Assembly (NCBI GenBank): GCA_965276835.1
Contig: OZ255631.1
Coordinates: forward strand, 1,798,001 to 1,862,000
Direction: 5' to 3'
DNA: 64,000 nucleotides
Source of the DNA: BOG-932 sp965276835
GTDB taxonomy: Bacteria > Pseudomonadota > Alphaproteobacteria > BOG-932 > Roseiterribacteraceae
Shown here piece after piece: positions 28,656-37,351 of the stretch. Every line of letters begins with the position of its first letter. Positions within the stretch are counted from its first letter, which is position 1. The position numbers and the translations under genes were made by a program. Under the pieces are notes generated by a model. That model saw only the letters and a program-made list of their open reading frames with translations, was not told the origin of the DNA and did no database searches.

Positions 28656-28862
28656 ATGGTGAAGGAAAGTCAAGTGCGCGATCTGTCGGCGGAGGAATGT
28701 CATGCAAGGGCATTGGAAACTAGGGAACTGGCTGATTGGTCGCCCGATCAGCAGCGCTACGCACTGTTGGTCTACGTGGCCGACGAGTGGGAGCGACTGG
28801 CATTAGAAAAGGCATCGACCGCAACATGCTCTCAGTCGCAGATGCCTGTAAGGTTCAGTTAA
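28656..28862 (+). CDS. Small helical hypothetical protein (AEECHARALE type)
   Basis: The ORF continues upstream to 28434, but the protein-like part begins at the ATG at 28656. The 68 residues contain LSAEECHARALETRELADWSPDQQRYALLVYVADEWERLA, the same two-helix Cys-containing pattern as the gene at 27684-27941. A polar tail follows. Orientation is opposite to the other small genes of the region. Function unknown. Confidence 0.45.
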   Translation: MVKESQVRDLSAEECHARALETRELADWSPDQQRYALLVYVADEWERLALEKASTATCSQSQMPVRFS

Positions 28863-28973
28863 GGACGAAGTCATCTTAGCTAATTTCTGATAATGAAAAT
28901 CGTAACCATGTGGTGAAGACCGCAGGGCTGCTTGGTCGAACAGTCCGCCGAGAGCCGCCGTGCGCACGATCGT

Positions 28974-29156
28974 TCAAGCCCGCAGGGCGGTGACGACGGG
29001 CTGATAGAATCTAGTCTCCTCCGGAGCGCGAATCCGAACGTTGGTGAAGCCAACCGAAACGGCCAACGAGACCACCTCATCGGGTAAGACCGCGCGATAA
29101 TGACCAATGAAATGTCGATCTTCCCAACCTTTTTCGGTCTGGCTTGAGACGTAGAG
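28974..29156 (-). pseudogene. C-terminal remnant of a class I SAM-dependent methyltransferase
   Basis: The last ~60 codons before the stop at 28974 read like the end of a small-molecule methyltransferase: GHYRAVLPDEVVSLAVSVGF, then PEETRFYQPVVTALRA. Upstream of about 29157 the frame turns into non-protein-like sequence, and the SAM-binding domain is missing. It abuts, head to head, a broken response regulator, so the junction near 29150-29160 is probably a deletion or recombination point. Confidence 0.6.
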
Positions 29157-29504
29157 GCCCTTCGATCGATTTTGGTCGTCATGCTCGAAGACGCCGGCTA
29201 CACAGCCATGCCGGTAGAAAACGGGGAAGAGGCGGGCTCTAAGCTTGTGGCGCATATCTCGGAATATCGCGCATTGATAACCGACATAAGACTTGCGCGG
29301 GGGAAACTTAGACTTACAGGCTGGGACGTGGCTCAACGGGCTCGCGAATTGAATCCGAGTTGCTAAGCGGTTATTTACATGAGCGGAGATAGCGGCGCCG
29401 ATTGGGCTTCCCACGGCGAGCCGACAAGCGTGATGGTGACAAAGCCTTTTGCGCCATCGCAAATCATAACTGCGGTGTCGCAGCTCCTCAACGAGACGAG
29501 CTGA
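29148..29504 (+). pseudogene. Response regulator remnant with internal stop and N-terminal loss
   Basis: The frame reads RSILVVMLEDAGYTAMPVENGEEA...LITDIRLA...WDVAQRARELNP, then an in-frame TAA at 29364-29366, and continues without frameshift as VIYMSGDSGADW...VMVTKPFAPSQIITAVSQLLNE to TGA at 29504. This is an entire receiver domain. The acidic pair normally following the first ILVV strand is absent, because ILVV joins directly to MLEDAGY, implying a small internal deletion. With both lesions it cannot be functional. Confidence 0.75.
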
Positions 29505-29517
29505 CCGATCTTGCCGG

Positions 29518-29870
29518 TTACTTCAGTAGGCGTTCAACCACTTCCAGGACCCGCTGCGGTTGATTGGAAGCGGTAGAAATTCGCCCAAAGGCCTTGCCTG
29601 TTCTTCATATTCAGGCGAGGCGGTAAAAAGCAGCTTGATCCTAGGGCGCTTAATTTTCGCCATCAGCGCCAAGCTGATGCCGTGCGGCTTGCGTGGGCCG
29701 AACCGCACCCGAGTGATCAACAGGTCGATTCTGTCGGCGTCGTCGAACGCTTGAATAGCAGCCATGGGATCTGAAAATCCTGCTGCTTCCCACCCGGCAG
29801 CGGTGAGAGTTTCCACCATTTGTTCAACAAAGTCAGGTTCGTCGTGCACCACGACAATATGGGATGGCAT
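29518..29870 (-). pseudogene. Degenerate receiver-domain protein with C-terminal frameshift
   Basis: From the ATG at 29870 the frame reads MPSHIVVVHDEPDFVEQMVETLTAAGW and later IDLLITRVRFG, KRPRIKLLFTASPE and GEFLPLP. It is receiver-like, but the phospho-acceptor Asp is replaced by Arg (ITRVRF) and the conserved Lys is also lost (LPLP for KP). As read, it stops at 29523 with NRSGSWKWLNAY. In another frame the same DNA gives QPQRVLEVVERLLK and a stop at 29518, a normal last helix, so a frameshift near 29565 is likely. It was possibly a phosphorylation-independent receiver before decay. Confidence 0.6.
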
Positions 29871-30396
29871 CTCACAGTCCTTATCGCCACACATAGGACG
29901 TTGGATGTGCGCAGCAGTGTCTCCTAGGATACATCTGATCCGCCGCCTTTTCGTTCCGGCAACCTTAGAAATTCTTCAATGCTTAAGCCGGTGTGACCAA
30001 CCGAAAAGATTCTGCCAAATTCAAAACTAGCTTCGCCTGCCGCGCCAAAGCAGCGTCGCTAAAAATGATGGCCCAAATCGCCGTCAAGCGGCGTCAAAAG
30101 CCAACCTTCTCACAAGATGGCGGACGAGTAGGAGGCGCGGGCCGCTGAGTATGAGAATGCGGCCCAAACTCGGACGGCGATGCCCGGGTAGTTGAGGCGC
30201 GATGCCAGGCAGTTGCTCTCTTTAAAGTTTGCGCGTGCGCTCCACGGCCTCAATAACTTCGCTCAAGTCAAGTTCTTTGACCGTCGCCGTCTCGGTGCCA
30301 AGCTAAACTCGGTGATATAAACGAGGCATTGAGGATGGCAATATTTCAAAATATGCTCAAATTCGCTCGACTTAATAAGTATGCGATGAGACTGAA
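29871..30396. other. gene-poor stretch between broken signalling genes
   Basis: No intact gene is seen. On the minus strand at 30222-30302 about 25 codons look protein-like (KELDLSEVIEAVERTRKL then stop) without a start, perhaps the tail of another lost gene. Otherwise nothing was recognised. Confidence 0.4.
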
Positions 30397-30953
30397 TCAG
30401 CCGAGGGCTTGCCGGATTTTTCGAGCCAGCTGATCGATTGTAAAGGGCTTCGGCAGAAACATCGTCCCAGGATCGACGATACCGTTTTAAACGACGGCGT
30501 CGCAGATGTAGCCGGTCGTATAAACGACCTTGAGCTTCGGCTTGTCGGCCTTCATCCGGTCAATCATTTCGCGACCTGTCATTTCCGGCAGCACAATGTC
30601 CGTAAACACCAGCGTAATACTCGGCTGAAGCGCTAGTTGCTGAAGACCCTCACTCGGCGAGCCAGCCTGAACGACCGTATATCCCAATGCGCGCAAAGCA
30701 TCGACAGCCATATGCCGGACTTTTGTTTCGTCTTCGACCACCAGGATGACTTCATCCAGATTGCCAGTGGGCGCCGGTGACACGCTGCTTTCGTTAAACT
30801 CACCTGCTGGCCATGGAACGAGCGCGGAAGGTAAATCCTTGCCGTCGTTCCACGTCCGATCTCAGAATAAATTTTAACGTGACCGCCCGATTGCTTGACG
30901 AAGCCAAATACCTGACTGAGACCGAGACCCGTACCGGTCCCTATACGAATCAT
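30397..30953 (-). pseudogene. 3' remnant of a hybrid histidine kinase
   Basis: The fragment begins inside the ATPase domain (GTGTGLGLSQVFGFVKQSGGH, then TTARIYLPR), about 30953. A frameshift near 30815 follows. A receiver then reads VILVVEDETKVR, LVFTDIVLPEMTG and VVYTTGY. An in-frame TAA at 30487-30489 interrupts it, after which it continues NGIVDPGTMFLPKPFTIDQLARKIRQALG to TGA at 30397. PAS, HisKA and most of the HATPase are gone. It is homologous in pattern to the end of the intact kinase at 10184-14665. It ends next to the AT-rich start of the sugar locus. Confidence 0.8.
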
Positions 30954-31060
30954 GGTAGGTGCACCATTGCGATCGGCAAGCGGGAACGCCCCGTTTATAT
31001 GCGCTATAGAGTTGCTGTTTTATTAGGTAGAATGCCGTCAAGCAGAAATAAACTCATCGT

Positions 31061-33079
31061 GTGTGTGAAAAACTGAGAGAAATTGGAATAACAATTTTGC
31101 TAAAGAAACTTCACATCTTAAAAATAAGTGGTTTCATATACATATATTTTTTCGTCTTATTGTCTGTTCTGCTGATCTTTCTGAACTGGAACGATATTTC
31201 TACATCGACAAATGAGGTAGGAGATTTTGCTGCCAACTCCATTCTGATTCAGAAGGCCAAGCATCTGCGGCTTCTTGCCGGAAATTACTCGAGAGTCGGG
31301 TTCAACCATCCCGGCCCGGCCATCCTTTACGTTCTTGCTTTCGGCGAACTCGTATTTCACGATTGGCTGCACTGGGTTTCGCCGGTCGGCGGCCAAATGA
31401 TCACGGCAGCTTTTTACGCTGCGCTCTGGATCCTACTCTGCGCCGCCATGTTCATGCGGCTCAGTCATAGCCGTTGGGAAACGTTGGCTTTCTCGGTTGT
31501 GGTGTGCATGACGCTGGCGCATGGGAGTCCATATTCGTTTGGCGGTTTGTGGTTCCCGACCCTTTACGTGCTGCCGTTCACGGCCTTCGTGATAGCCCTG
31601 GCGTTGTTCGTGCTCGGCGATGCCTGGTCCTTGATTCCGCTTGCGCTCGCCTGCGGCTTTCTGATCAACGGCCATGCTTCATTCGTTGCGATAACAGCGA
31701 TAATGCTGCTGGGCGGTCTTTGCATAAATCTTTTTCTGGCGCGGCGTCACATCTCCGCCGCGCGGTCATGGGCGATGCTGGCAAAAGGAGAGGCGCCCAG
31801 TTATGTGCGGCGCCGCGCGATTGTCGCCTTACTGGTCTTGGCGGGTTTTTTCGTACCTTTGATCATTTTGACGGTTACCAGATTTCCCGGCCCGGTGGGT
31901 GACTATGTGCACTACGGAAAAACCCACATCCGGAATTCCTGGCCGGACTCGCTGTATTCCTTGGCCTGGTATTGGTCTCCATCGATTTTCGTGTCGGTCT
32001 CGTTGATCGTCGGATCGATAGCGGCGATTTTATTCCTGCCGTTCCGGTATAAGGCACCCTTCCTGGCAAGCCTCGGTTTGGCCTGGGTGGCCTCGCTTCT
32101 TTACACGCGATACGGCATCGACAACCTGGTCGCTCCCGAAATGCGATATATTGGCCTGTTCACCATTGCCTGCCCGGCCGTTGCCGGTGGTTTGGTCTCC
32201 GTCGTTTTCATTCGATTGCTGGCCGGGCGCTGGCGGCCGCTTGCCGTTCTGGTGATCGCTGTGGCCGGCGTGGCTTATTGCGGTTTGCAGATCGCCCGGG
32301 CGCCGAGCTTGTTGGCACGATATGACGATCCGGAGATTCCGGTGCTTTTCGCGCAGCTTCAGGGGCTGGGCACCCAAAAACTGGCGTTCTCACTCGACAC
32401 CGGTGGAAATTGGGAGCAGGTCTGGTCCACCGTCGCGGGTTTGCAGCTCTATGGCGCGCGGCAGCATGTCCCTCCTTTCGTCTGCATTGCGCGCAACTGG
32501 CATATCCTGTTCACCCCCGCCGCGCGTTGCGCGCCCGACGATCTGGAGCGTCGGCGGCGGCTGGTCGTCAGCTCCGTCGATAATCCCGGGACAATCGGTC
32601 GCCCGTTGGTCTCGCTTGATGGTCTAAACATCAGTGACCTGCCGATGAAGACATGCCTAGCGCCCGGCGAAGCGTTGACTGTTACCAAAAATGCCGATGA
32701 ATTCCAAAACCGTATTCTGGATTCCGGCTGGACGGATACGGAAGGCACATTCGCCTGGAGCTACGGCACTCTATCGAAACTCCGCATATGCGTACGATCA
32801 GGTGCGAAAGCGGTGAATATCGATCTGGGCGCTTTCTTGCCCAAGCCGGATTCGATCCAGACCATCGACGTCGCGCTCGGCGGGAAAGCGGTAACAACAG
32901 CCAGTTTTTCCCGCGCGCTGCCCCGCACCAAGATTCGACTTGCGTTACCGGCAACCGACGCCGATCAGGATATCGAAGTCACGCTCCACATCGACCATCC
33001 TATATCGCCTAAAGAGGCGCTCGGTACCCAAGATACCAGGCAGCTTGCTGTTTCGGTTTACGGAATCGACGCGGAATAG
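31061..33079 (+). CDS. GT-C-like polytopic membrane protein with C-terminal soluble domain
   Basis: This 672-residue protein has about ten membrane helices in residues 20-440 and a soluble C-terminal beta-rich part (about 450-672) ending SVYGIDAE. An extracytoplasmic loop contains YSRVGFNHPGPAILYVL (about 77-93); HPGP-like motifs are seen in GT-C/RgtA-type lipid-linked-sugar glycosyltransferases. Given the neighbours, it may use decaprenylphosphoryl-arabinose or a similar donor, which is inference. The GTG start is weakly supported and the 5' region is unusually AT-rich. A decayed inverted copy lies at 37352-38121. Confidence 0.65.
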   Translation: MCEKLREIGITILLKKLHILKISGFIYIYFFVLLSVLLIFLNWNDISTSTNEVGDFAANSILIQKAKHLRLLAGNYSRVGFNHPGPAILYVLAFGELVFHDWLHWVSPVGGQMITAAFYAALWILLCAAMFMRLSHSRWETLAFSVVVCMTLAHGSPYSFGGLWFPTLYVLPFTAFVIALALFVLGDAWSLIPLALACGFLINGHASFVAITAIMLLGGLCINLFLARRHISAARSWAMLAKGEAPSYVRRRAIVALLVLAGFFVPLIILTVTRFPGPVGDYVHYGKTHIRNSWPDSLYSLAWYWSPSIFVSVSLIVGSIAAILFLPFRYKAPFLASLGLAWVASLLYTRYGIDNLVAPEMRYIGLFTIACPAVAGGLVSVVFIRLLAGRWRPLAVLVIAVAGVAYCGLQIARAPSLLARYDDPEIPVLFAQLQGLGTQKLAFSLDTGGNWEQVWSTVAGLQLYGARQHVPPFVCIARNWHILFTPAARCAPDDLERRRRLVVSSVDNPGTIGRPLVSLDGLNISDLPMKTCLAPGEALTVTKNADEFQNRILDSGWTDTEGTFAWSYGTLSKLRICVRSGAKAVNIDLGAFLPKPDSIQTIDVALGGKAVTTASFSRALPRTKIRLALPATDADQDIEVTLHIDHPISPKEALGTQDTRQLAVSVYGIDAE

Positions 33080-33211
33080 CACCTATTGACACGAATCTCG
33101 TTGTCCTTGAACAACCCATAATGGTTTGATGGGGCGTCGGTTTTTGGTATTCCGTAGATATTCGGTTTCGCGTGCGGAGCGCTGTTCCTATCAGGCCGAT
33201 TTTGTCATCAA

Positions 33212-33400
33212 ATCAACGGAAACATCAGCGGTCAGGGGGGGGTAAGTGGCTTATGCAAACAGGGCTATGGAATTGTTGTTAATTCGGGCAGTTCCAACGA
33301 TTATATAATCGCTAACAATCGTTGTCTCTCGAACGCGACGAGCACAATCTCCGATGCGGGAACTGGATTCAATAAGTTTGTTGGCAACAATTTCTTGTGA
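33212..33400 (+). pseudogene. C-terminal fragment of a right-handed beta-helix protein
   Basis: The frame reads INGNISGQGG...GYGIVVNSGSSNDYIIANNRC, then ISDAGTGFNKFVGNNFL and TGA. The regular Asn/Gly-rich turns are typical of the last coils of pectate-lyase-like or tailspike beta-helix proteins. There is no start or upstream body. Such domains bind or cut polysaccharides, which fits the sugar locus or a lost phage. Confidence 0.6.
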
Positions 33401-33647
33401 TGGTGTCACCCGACTGAAGCGGCGAACCTTAGATTCCTTCCGGCGCAAGCCCGGCGCTTCGCGGTTTGGATTCCGATGCCAATAGCGGTCATTAAGAGTG
33501 ATCGTGGCTGGTCGGAATATGGCCGTCATAGGTTGTGCGGAATGGTCATCGTACTACGGAAAGAGTCAGTCATTGCATTGGCTGGGAAGACTGAGTGAAA
33601 TCGCGCGATCAGCCGAATATGGCTGAACTTTTGCTACCGAGTTCGGA

Positions 33648-35096
33648 ATGACCTTGTCTGCGCGCCGAATCACCAGCGCCGTCCTGTGCGTAGATTTTGA
33701 TGGAGTGTTGACCCGCACGAATTCCTTCCACGAATGCTTCGTCCTAGCCGCCAGACTCCAGCCGGCGATGTTCTTGCGATTGCCGTTCTGGATGTTTCGG
33801 GGACGCGCCTATGTCAAGGAACGGATGATCGCGATCACCGCGCGGGAGTTGCGCGCCGATCTTTTCCCGCGCCGGCCGGAGGTTCTCGAACTTATCGATC
33901 GCGCGCGCGCGCAAGGGCGCAAAATTGAGCTTGTGTCAGCTGGGCATCAAGAACTTCTCAGTGGGTCCGGCGATCGCCCCCGGTTCGACGCGGTTTTCGG
34001 CAGCCACGACGGCATCAAACTGAAGGGGCCGGCCAAGGCGCAATTCCTGGTAAATCGACATCCGGACGGCTTCGCCTATGTCGGCGACAGCACGGCCGAT
34101 CTGCCCGTTTGGCAGGCGGCACGCGAACGGTTCGGCGTGGCGCTCTCCCCCAGGGTCCGCAGGCGACTTAAATCCGCCGGGTTGTCGGTCGAGGAAATAG
34201 CACCATATCGCCATTGGCTTCCGGCGCTGCTGCGCGCCATGCGGCCGCATCAATGGGTCAAGAACCTGTTGGTCTTCGCGTCGTTCGGCTTGGCGGTGCG
34301 CAATATCGACAATCACGTGGTCGCTAAGTTTCTTGCGACCTTTGCTGCGTTCTGCCTGCTGACGAGCGGCACCTATCTGATCAACGACCTGACGGACCTC
34401 GCGCTCGACCGGCAGCATCCCAGCAAACGTCGCCGGCCGCTTGCCAGCGGCAGATTGCCGATTGCCGTAGCGATCCCCGCTTCGCTGCTTTTAATCGGGG
34501 TGGGTCTAGCCGGCGGATTCATGGCCAACGTCATGATCGGTGCGACTCTTGCCGTCTATCTCGGATTGACGCTTGCCTATTCCTTTGCCCTCAAGCGGCG
34601 AGCGATCGTCGATGTAATTGCGATCGCTGCCTTGTTCACCGCGCGGATCGTCGCCGGCGCGTTCGCCTATGACACCCCGGTATCGCACTGGATTATTATT
34701 TTTTCCCTGCTTCTCTTCACCAGCCTAGCGCTGATGAAGCGCACGGTGGAAACAGCCTCGCTGGATGCCACGGGTGCGGACAGCATTGTGGGTCGGGGCT
34801 ATTTCGCCAAGGATTACCCATTCCTGGTGTCGATGGGCATCGCCTTCGGCGTCGGTGCGCTCATCGTCTTTTCGCTCTATGTCTCGGACATGATCGCCAC
34901 CCTGGCGCAATATCGCAGCCCGGACGCGTTGTGGCTGGCGGTCGCAGGGCTGGGCGTCTGGATGATGCGGATGTGGCTCAAGACGACGCGCGGCGAGATG
35001 AATGACGACCCGATTCTCTATGCGGTCCGCGACCGGGTTAGCCTCGGGCTCGGCCTGTTCGTCTTCTTGGTCGCGCTGCTGGCACAGATACTTTAG
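33648..35096 (+). CDS. HAD phosphatase–UbiA prenyltransferase fusion (DPPR synthase-like)
   Basis: This 482-residue two-domain protein has an N-terminal HAD domain (1-190) with DFDGVL (Asp 16, 18), VSAGH, the Lys of GIKLKGPAK and YVGDSTADLPVW. The C-terminal UbiA domain (200-482) has RPHQWVKNLLVF, the polyprenyl-diphosphate-type Asp motif NDLTDLALDRQHPSKRRRPLASG and seven to nine helices. RPHQWVKN-type UbiA proteins include decaprenyl-phosphate phosphoribosyltransferase (Rv3806c, NoeC). The fused HAD could remove the 5-phosphate from the product. It leads the run UbiA–epimerase–flavoprotein, with 15- and 1-base gaps. Confidence 0.88.
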   Translation: MTLSARRITSAVLCVDFDGVLTRTNSFHECFVLAARLQPAMFLRLPFWMFRGRAYVKERMIAITARELRADLFPRRPEVLELIDRARAQGRKIELVSAGHQELLSGSGDRPRFDAVFGSHDGIKLKGPAKAQFLVNRHPDGFAYVGDSTADLPVWQAARERFGVALSPRVRRRLKSAGLSVEEIAPYRHWLPALLRAMRPHQWVKNLLVFASFGLAVRNIDNHVVAKFLATFAAFCLLTSGTYLINDLTDLALDRQHPSKRRRPLASGRLPIAVAIPASLLLIGVGLAGGFMANVMIGATLAVYLGLTLAYSFALKRRAIVDVIAIAALFTARIVAGAFAYDTPVSHWIIIFSLLLFTSLALMKRTVETASLDATGADSIVGRGYFAKDYPFLVSMGIAFGVGALIVFSLYVSDMIATLAQYRSPDALWLAVAGLGVWMMRMWLKTTRGEMNDDPILYAVRDRVSLGLGLFVFLVALLAQIL

Positions 35097-35111
35097 GCAC
35101 GACCAACCTTC

Positions 35112-36056
35112 ATGACACACCCCATCGGCAAGCTTTTCATCACCGGCGCCGCCGGCCTTATCGGCCAGAACCTGATCATCAGGCTGAAGGCGCGCGGCTG
35201 CGGCGAAATCGTCGCGGTCGACAAGCATCCGTCCAACACGGCCATTCTGCGCCGTCTTCACCCCGACATCACCGTGATCGAGGCCGACTTGGCCGATGAC
35301 GACGGCTGGCAACAACATCTCGCCGGAACAGACAGCCTGATCGTCGCGCACGCACAGATCGGCGGCCCCGACCCGGCGGCATTCGAACGCAACAACGTCG
35401 CCGCGACCGAACGGCTTCTGGCCGCCGCCAAGGCGGCGGGCATAGGGCACGCGGTCCATCTGTCGTCGTCGGTCGTCAATTCTGCCGCGGTCGATTGGTA
35501 CACCGAAAGCAAGAAGACGCAGGAGCGGTTGGTGTTGGAGGCGGGCATACCGACGGTCGTTCTGCGGCCGACGCTGATGTTCGGCTGGTTCGACCGCAAG
35601 CATCTGGGCTGGCTGGCCCGATTCATGAAGCGGGCGCCGGTCTTTCCCGTGCCCGGCGCGGGGCGGTTCCGGCGCCAGCCCCTCTATGCTGGCAGCTTCT
35701 GCGACATCATCATTGCATGTGTCGAGCGGCGGCTGGTCGACGGCATCTATAATATCTCCGGCCTGGAGACGCTCGACTATGTCGACCTGATCCGCATGGT
35801 CCGCGACGCAGCGGGCGCCCGCACGCCGATCGTCCATATCCCCTATCGCCTGTTCTGGCTGCTGCTGTGGGTTTACGGCCTGTTCGACCGCGACCCGCCC
35901 TTTACGACCCACCAGCTGGAGGCACTGATAACCCCCGACATCTTCGAGGTCATCGATTGGCCGGGGATTTTTGGCGTTCAGCCGATGCCGCTCAAACGCG
36001 CATTGGAAGAGACATACGGACCGTCTCAATATTTAGACATCGTATTGGACTTTTAG
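35112..36056 (+). CDS. NAD-dependent epimerase/dehydratase (extended SDR)
   Basis: This 314-residue sugar-nucleotide-type extended SDR has a Rossmann start LFITGAAGLIGQNLI with GxxGxxG. VHLSSSVVNSAAVDWYTESKKTQERLV carries the catalytic Ser and YTESK. A substrate-binding C-terminal half includes PVPGAGRFRRQPLYAGSFCDIII. It would oxidise, epimerise or dehydrate an activated sugar or polyprenyl sugar. It is packed between the UbiA fusion and the flavoprotein on the same strand, so it should act on the same glycan pathway. The exact substrate is unknown. Confidence 0.88.
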   Translation: MTHPIGKLFITGAAGLIGQNLIIRLKARGCGEIVAVDKHPSNTAILRRLHPDITVIEADLADDDGWQQHLAGTDSLIVAHAQIGGPDPAAFERNNVAATERLLAAAKAAGIGHAVHLSSSVVNSAAVDWYTESKKTQERLVLEAGIPTVVLRPTLMFGWFDRKHLGWLARFMKRAPVFPVPGAGRFRRQPLYAGSFCDIIIACVERRLVDGIYNISGLETLDYVDLIRMVRDAAGARTPIVHIPYRLFWLLLWVYGLFDRDPPFTTHQLEALITPDIFEVIDWPGIFGVQPMPLKRALEETYGPSQYLDIVLDF

Positions 36057-36057
36057 G

Positions 36058-37338
36058 ATGGCAAAAGTTGCGATCATCGGCGGCGGAGTCATGGGGCTGG
36101 CCGCCGCCTATCACGCGCTGAGGCGCGGCCACGAGGTCGATTTGTACGAAGCCGGCACCGAAGCCGGCGGCATGGCCGCGCATTTTATGCTGGGCGGCCT
36201 CTCGATCGAGCGCTTCTATCATTTCGTGTGCAAAACCGATTTCGCGACCTTCGCGTTGCTGGACGAGCTTGGGATCGGCGACCGGATGCGATGGGTCCCG
36301 ACCTCGATGGGCTATTGCGTCGATGGACGGCTTCACCGCTGGGGCGACCCGATCTCGCTTCTGCGCTTTCCGCGCCTTGGGCTGATATCCAAGATCCGTT
36401 ACGGCCTGCTCGTCTTCATCTCGGCGCGCCGCAACCGGTGGGAGGCGCTGGAAACCCAAAGCGCCAAGGACTGGATCACGCGCTGGTGCGGAAAAGCGGT
36501 CTATGACCGGCTCTGGCGCCCGCTTTTCGCCTACAAATTCTATGAATACGCGGACAACGTCTCGGCGGCGTGGATCTGGACCCGCATCAAGCGGACCGGT
36601 CGGTCGCGGCGATCATTGATGCAGGAGGAGCTTGGTTATATCGAGGGCGGCTCGGAGACGCTGGTGAATGCCCTCGTCAGCGCAATCGAGAGTGCCGGCG
36701 GCCGAATCCATCTAAAGTCGCCTGTGGGCCAAGTTCTGGTGCAGGACGGTGCGGTCACGGGACTGCGCGTGGGCGGCCAGGACATTACCGCCGATGCCGT
36801 CATCTCGACGATCCCAACGCCGCTCGTGCCGAACATGGCGCCCAACCTGCCGGCCGCGTGGCTGGATAAATACCGGGCGATTCAGAATATCGGCGTGATC
36901 TGCGTCGTGCTGCGGCTCAAGCGGTCGGTCAGCCCGCATTTCTGGGTGAATGTCGTCGGCGGCGGACACGAGGTGCCCGGGATCATCGAATTCTCCAACC
37001 TGCGGCGGGCCACGAAAGAGGCCGTCGTCTACGTGCCGTATTATATGCCGGCGACCAACGCGAAATGGGGTTGGACCGACGCGGAATTCCTGGCCGATGC
37101 GCTGGACTGCTTATCGGAGATCAATCCGGCCGTGAGCCGGGCCGATCTGGTGGCCCACCATGTCGGCCGGCTACGCCATGCCCAGCCGATCTGCCCGCCT
37201 GGTTTCGCGACAATGCTTCCGCCGGTCGAAACGCCGATCAAAGGGCTGCAGGTCGCCGATACCTGTTTCTATTACCCGGAGGATCGCGGCGTCTCCGAAA
37301 GCGTCCGGTTCGGCAAGATGATGGCCGAACGGATTTGA
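36058..37338 (+). CDS. FAD-dependent amine-oxidase/Glf-like oxidoreductase
   Basis: This 426-residue flavoprotein has the dinucleotide-binding motif VAIIGGGVMGLAAAYHALRRGHEVDLYEA at the N-terminus followed by GGMAAHF. The C-terminal FAD-contact region reads IKGLQVADTCFYYPEDRGVSESVRFG. Overall it resembles the protoporphyrinogen-oxidase/UDP-galactopyranose-mutase superfamily members found in surface-sugar loci. It starts 1 base after the epimerase stop. A sugar mutase or a polyprenol-sugar oxidase are both possible; I cannot decide. Confidence 0.82.
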   Translation: MAKVAIIGGGVMGLAAAYHALRRGHEVDLYEAGTEAGGMAAHFMLGGLSIERFYHFVCKTDFATFALLDELGIGDRMRWVPTSMGYCVDGRLHRWGDPISLLRFPRLGLISKIRYGLLVFISARRNRWEALETQSAKDWITRWCGKAVYDRLWRPLFAYKFYEYADNVSAAWIWTRIKRTGRSRRSLMQEELGYIEGGSETLVNALVSAIESAGGRIHLKSPVGQVLVQDGAVTGLRVGGQDITADAVISTIPTPLVPNMAPNLPAAWLDKYRAIQNIGVICVVLRLKRSVSPHFWVNVVGGGHEVPGIIEFSNLRRATKEAVVYVPYYMPATNAKWGWTDAEFLADALDCLSEINPAVSRADLVAHHVGRLRHAQPICPPGFATMLPPVETPIKGLQVADTCFYYPEDRGVSESVRFGKMMAERI

Positions 37339-37351
37339 GCGCCTGCGGGCC

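Noticed and set aside
27181..31060. possible CRISPR array or prophage in the gene-poor region
   Set aside because: No regularly spaced repeats and no phage structural genes were seen; the region holds decayed host-type genes.
34725..36029. 434-residue minus-strand frame opposite the UbiA and epimerase genes
   Set aside because: It is a high-GC shadow, His/Gln/Arg-rich with no fold pattern; the plus-strand genes carry clear motifs.
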